From an uncultured Chloroflexota bacterium (GTDB lineage: Bacteria; Chloroflexota; Anaerolineae; B4-G1; DUEL01), in contig CAKZOY010000532.1 of assembly GCA_937138275.1 (NCBI GenBank), positions 1 to 5,804 of the forward strand: 5,804 nucleotides of DNA. The letters run 5' to 3'. The notes below the pieces were generated by a model. That model was not told the origin of the DNA. It was given only the letters and a program-made list of their open reading frames with translations, and searched no databases. This document shows positions 5,761 to 5,804 of the stretch, one piece after another (position 1 is the stretch's first letter; each line of letters opens with the position of its first letter). A program made the position numbers and the translations under genes.

Positions 5761-5790
5761 CCTCCCCGCGGGCGCGGCCCAGTGGGGAGG
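5761..5790. repeat. C-rich/G-rich hairpin repeat, right flank of the large palindrome
   Basis: CCTCCCC (5761-5767) pairs with GGGGAGG (5784-5790), enclosing a second stem GGGC (5770-5773) / GCCC (5777-5780). An alternative outer pairing joins TCCCCCTC (5757-5764) to GAGGGGGA (5796-5803). The element may continue past the window end. Read on the minus strand, it resembles the left-flank repeat at 5641-5700. Confidence 0.6.
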
Positions 5791-5804
5791 AGAGCGAGGG
5801 GGAG

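Larger units (their letters stand above)
5369..5804. other. Non-coding, palindrome-rich intergenic region to the window end
   Basis: I see no credible gene in these 436 bases; the open frames here are short and cross palindromes. The region holds a terminator candidate just after the permease gene, a GAA-triloop palindrome, an 8-bp hairpin, a second terminator candidate, and a larger GAA-triloop palindrome flanked on both sides by C-rich/G-rich hairpins. Each is listed separately. The density of dyads suggests a landing site for dispersed palindromic repeats. Confidence 0.7.

Noticed and set aside
5641..5804. CRISPR array from the repeated C-rich/G-rich blocks
   Set aside because: There are no regularly spaced identical direct repeats with unique spacers, and no cas gene is present; the blocks are inverted hairpins.

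Overview
The window is GC-rich bacterial DNA with tightly packed genes. The gene set (a pyruvoyl-type arginine decarboxylase, an agmatinase, a bacterial deoxyhypusine-synthase-like enzyme and a DUF1786-type gene) and the C-rich/G-rich palindromes at the right end fit a Chloroflexota (Anaerolineae-like) genome best. That placement is an inference from gene content, not from a marker gene.

Layout. Bases 1-84 hold the first 28 codons of a minus-strand DUF1786-like gene. Its promoter (TTGACA, 17 bp, TAGGAT) lies in a divergent intergenic region. That region also carries an extended -10 promoter (TGATATAAT) facing right. The rightward promoter precedes a compact operon: pyruvoyl-dependent arginine decarboxylase (354-899), agmatinase (921-1829, GTG start) and a deoxyhypusine/homospermidine-synthase-like protein (1808-2791, overlapping agmatinase by 22 bases). 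A small conserved-looking gene (2796-3168, TTG start) follows 4 bases later but is split by a +1 frameshift near base 3000. A two-gene ABC-2 export system of the NatA/NatB type then follows (ATPase 3222-4106, permease 4121-5368). The last 436 bases are non-coding and packed with dyad symmetries: two intrinsic-terminator candidates, two long palindromes with a GAA triloop, and C-rich/G-rich hairpins that flank the larger palindrome as an imperfect inverted repeat.

How the genes work together. The first two enzymes make arginine -> agmatine -> putrescine + urea. The third belongs to the NAD-dependent aminobutyl-transferase family. It keeps the lysine that carries the aminobutyl intermediate but differs at substrate-pocket positions, so a free polyamine such as homospermidine is a more likely product than hypusine-modified eIF5A, which bacteria lack. 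The module therefore reads as a short route from arginine to a long-chain polyamine. The ABC exporter has its own ribosome-binding sites and a 53-base gap upstream. Nothing in the sequence identifies its substrate or ties it to polyamines.

The most useful points for a second look are the DHS-like active site in this polyamine context, the frameshifted small gene, and the nested GAA-triloop palindromes at the right end.
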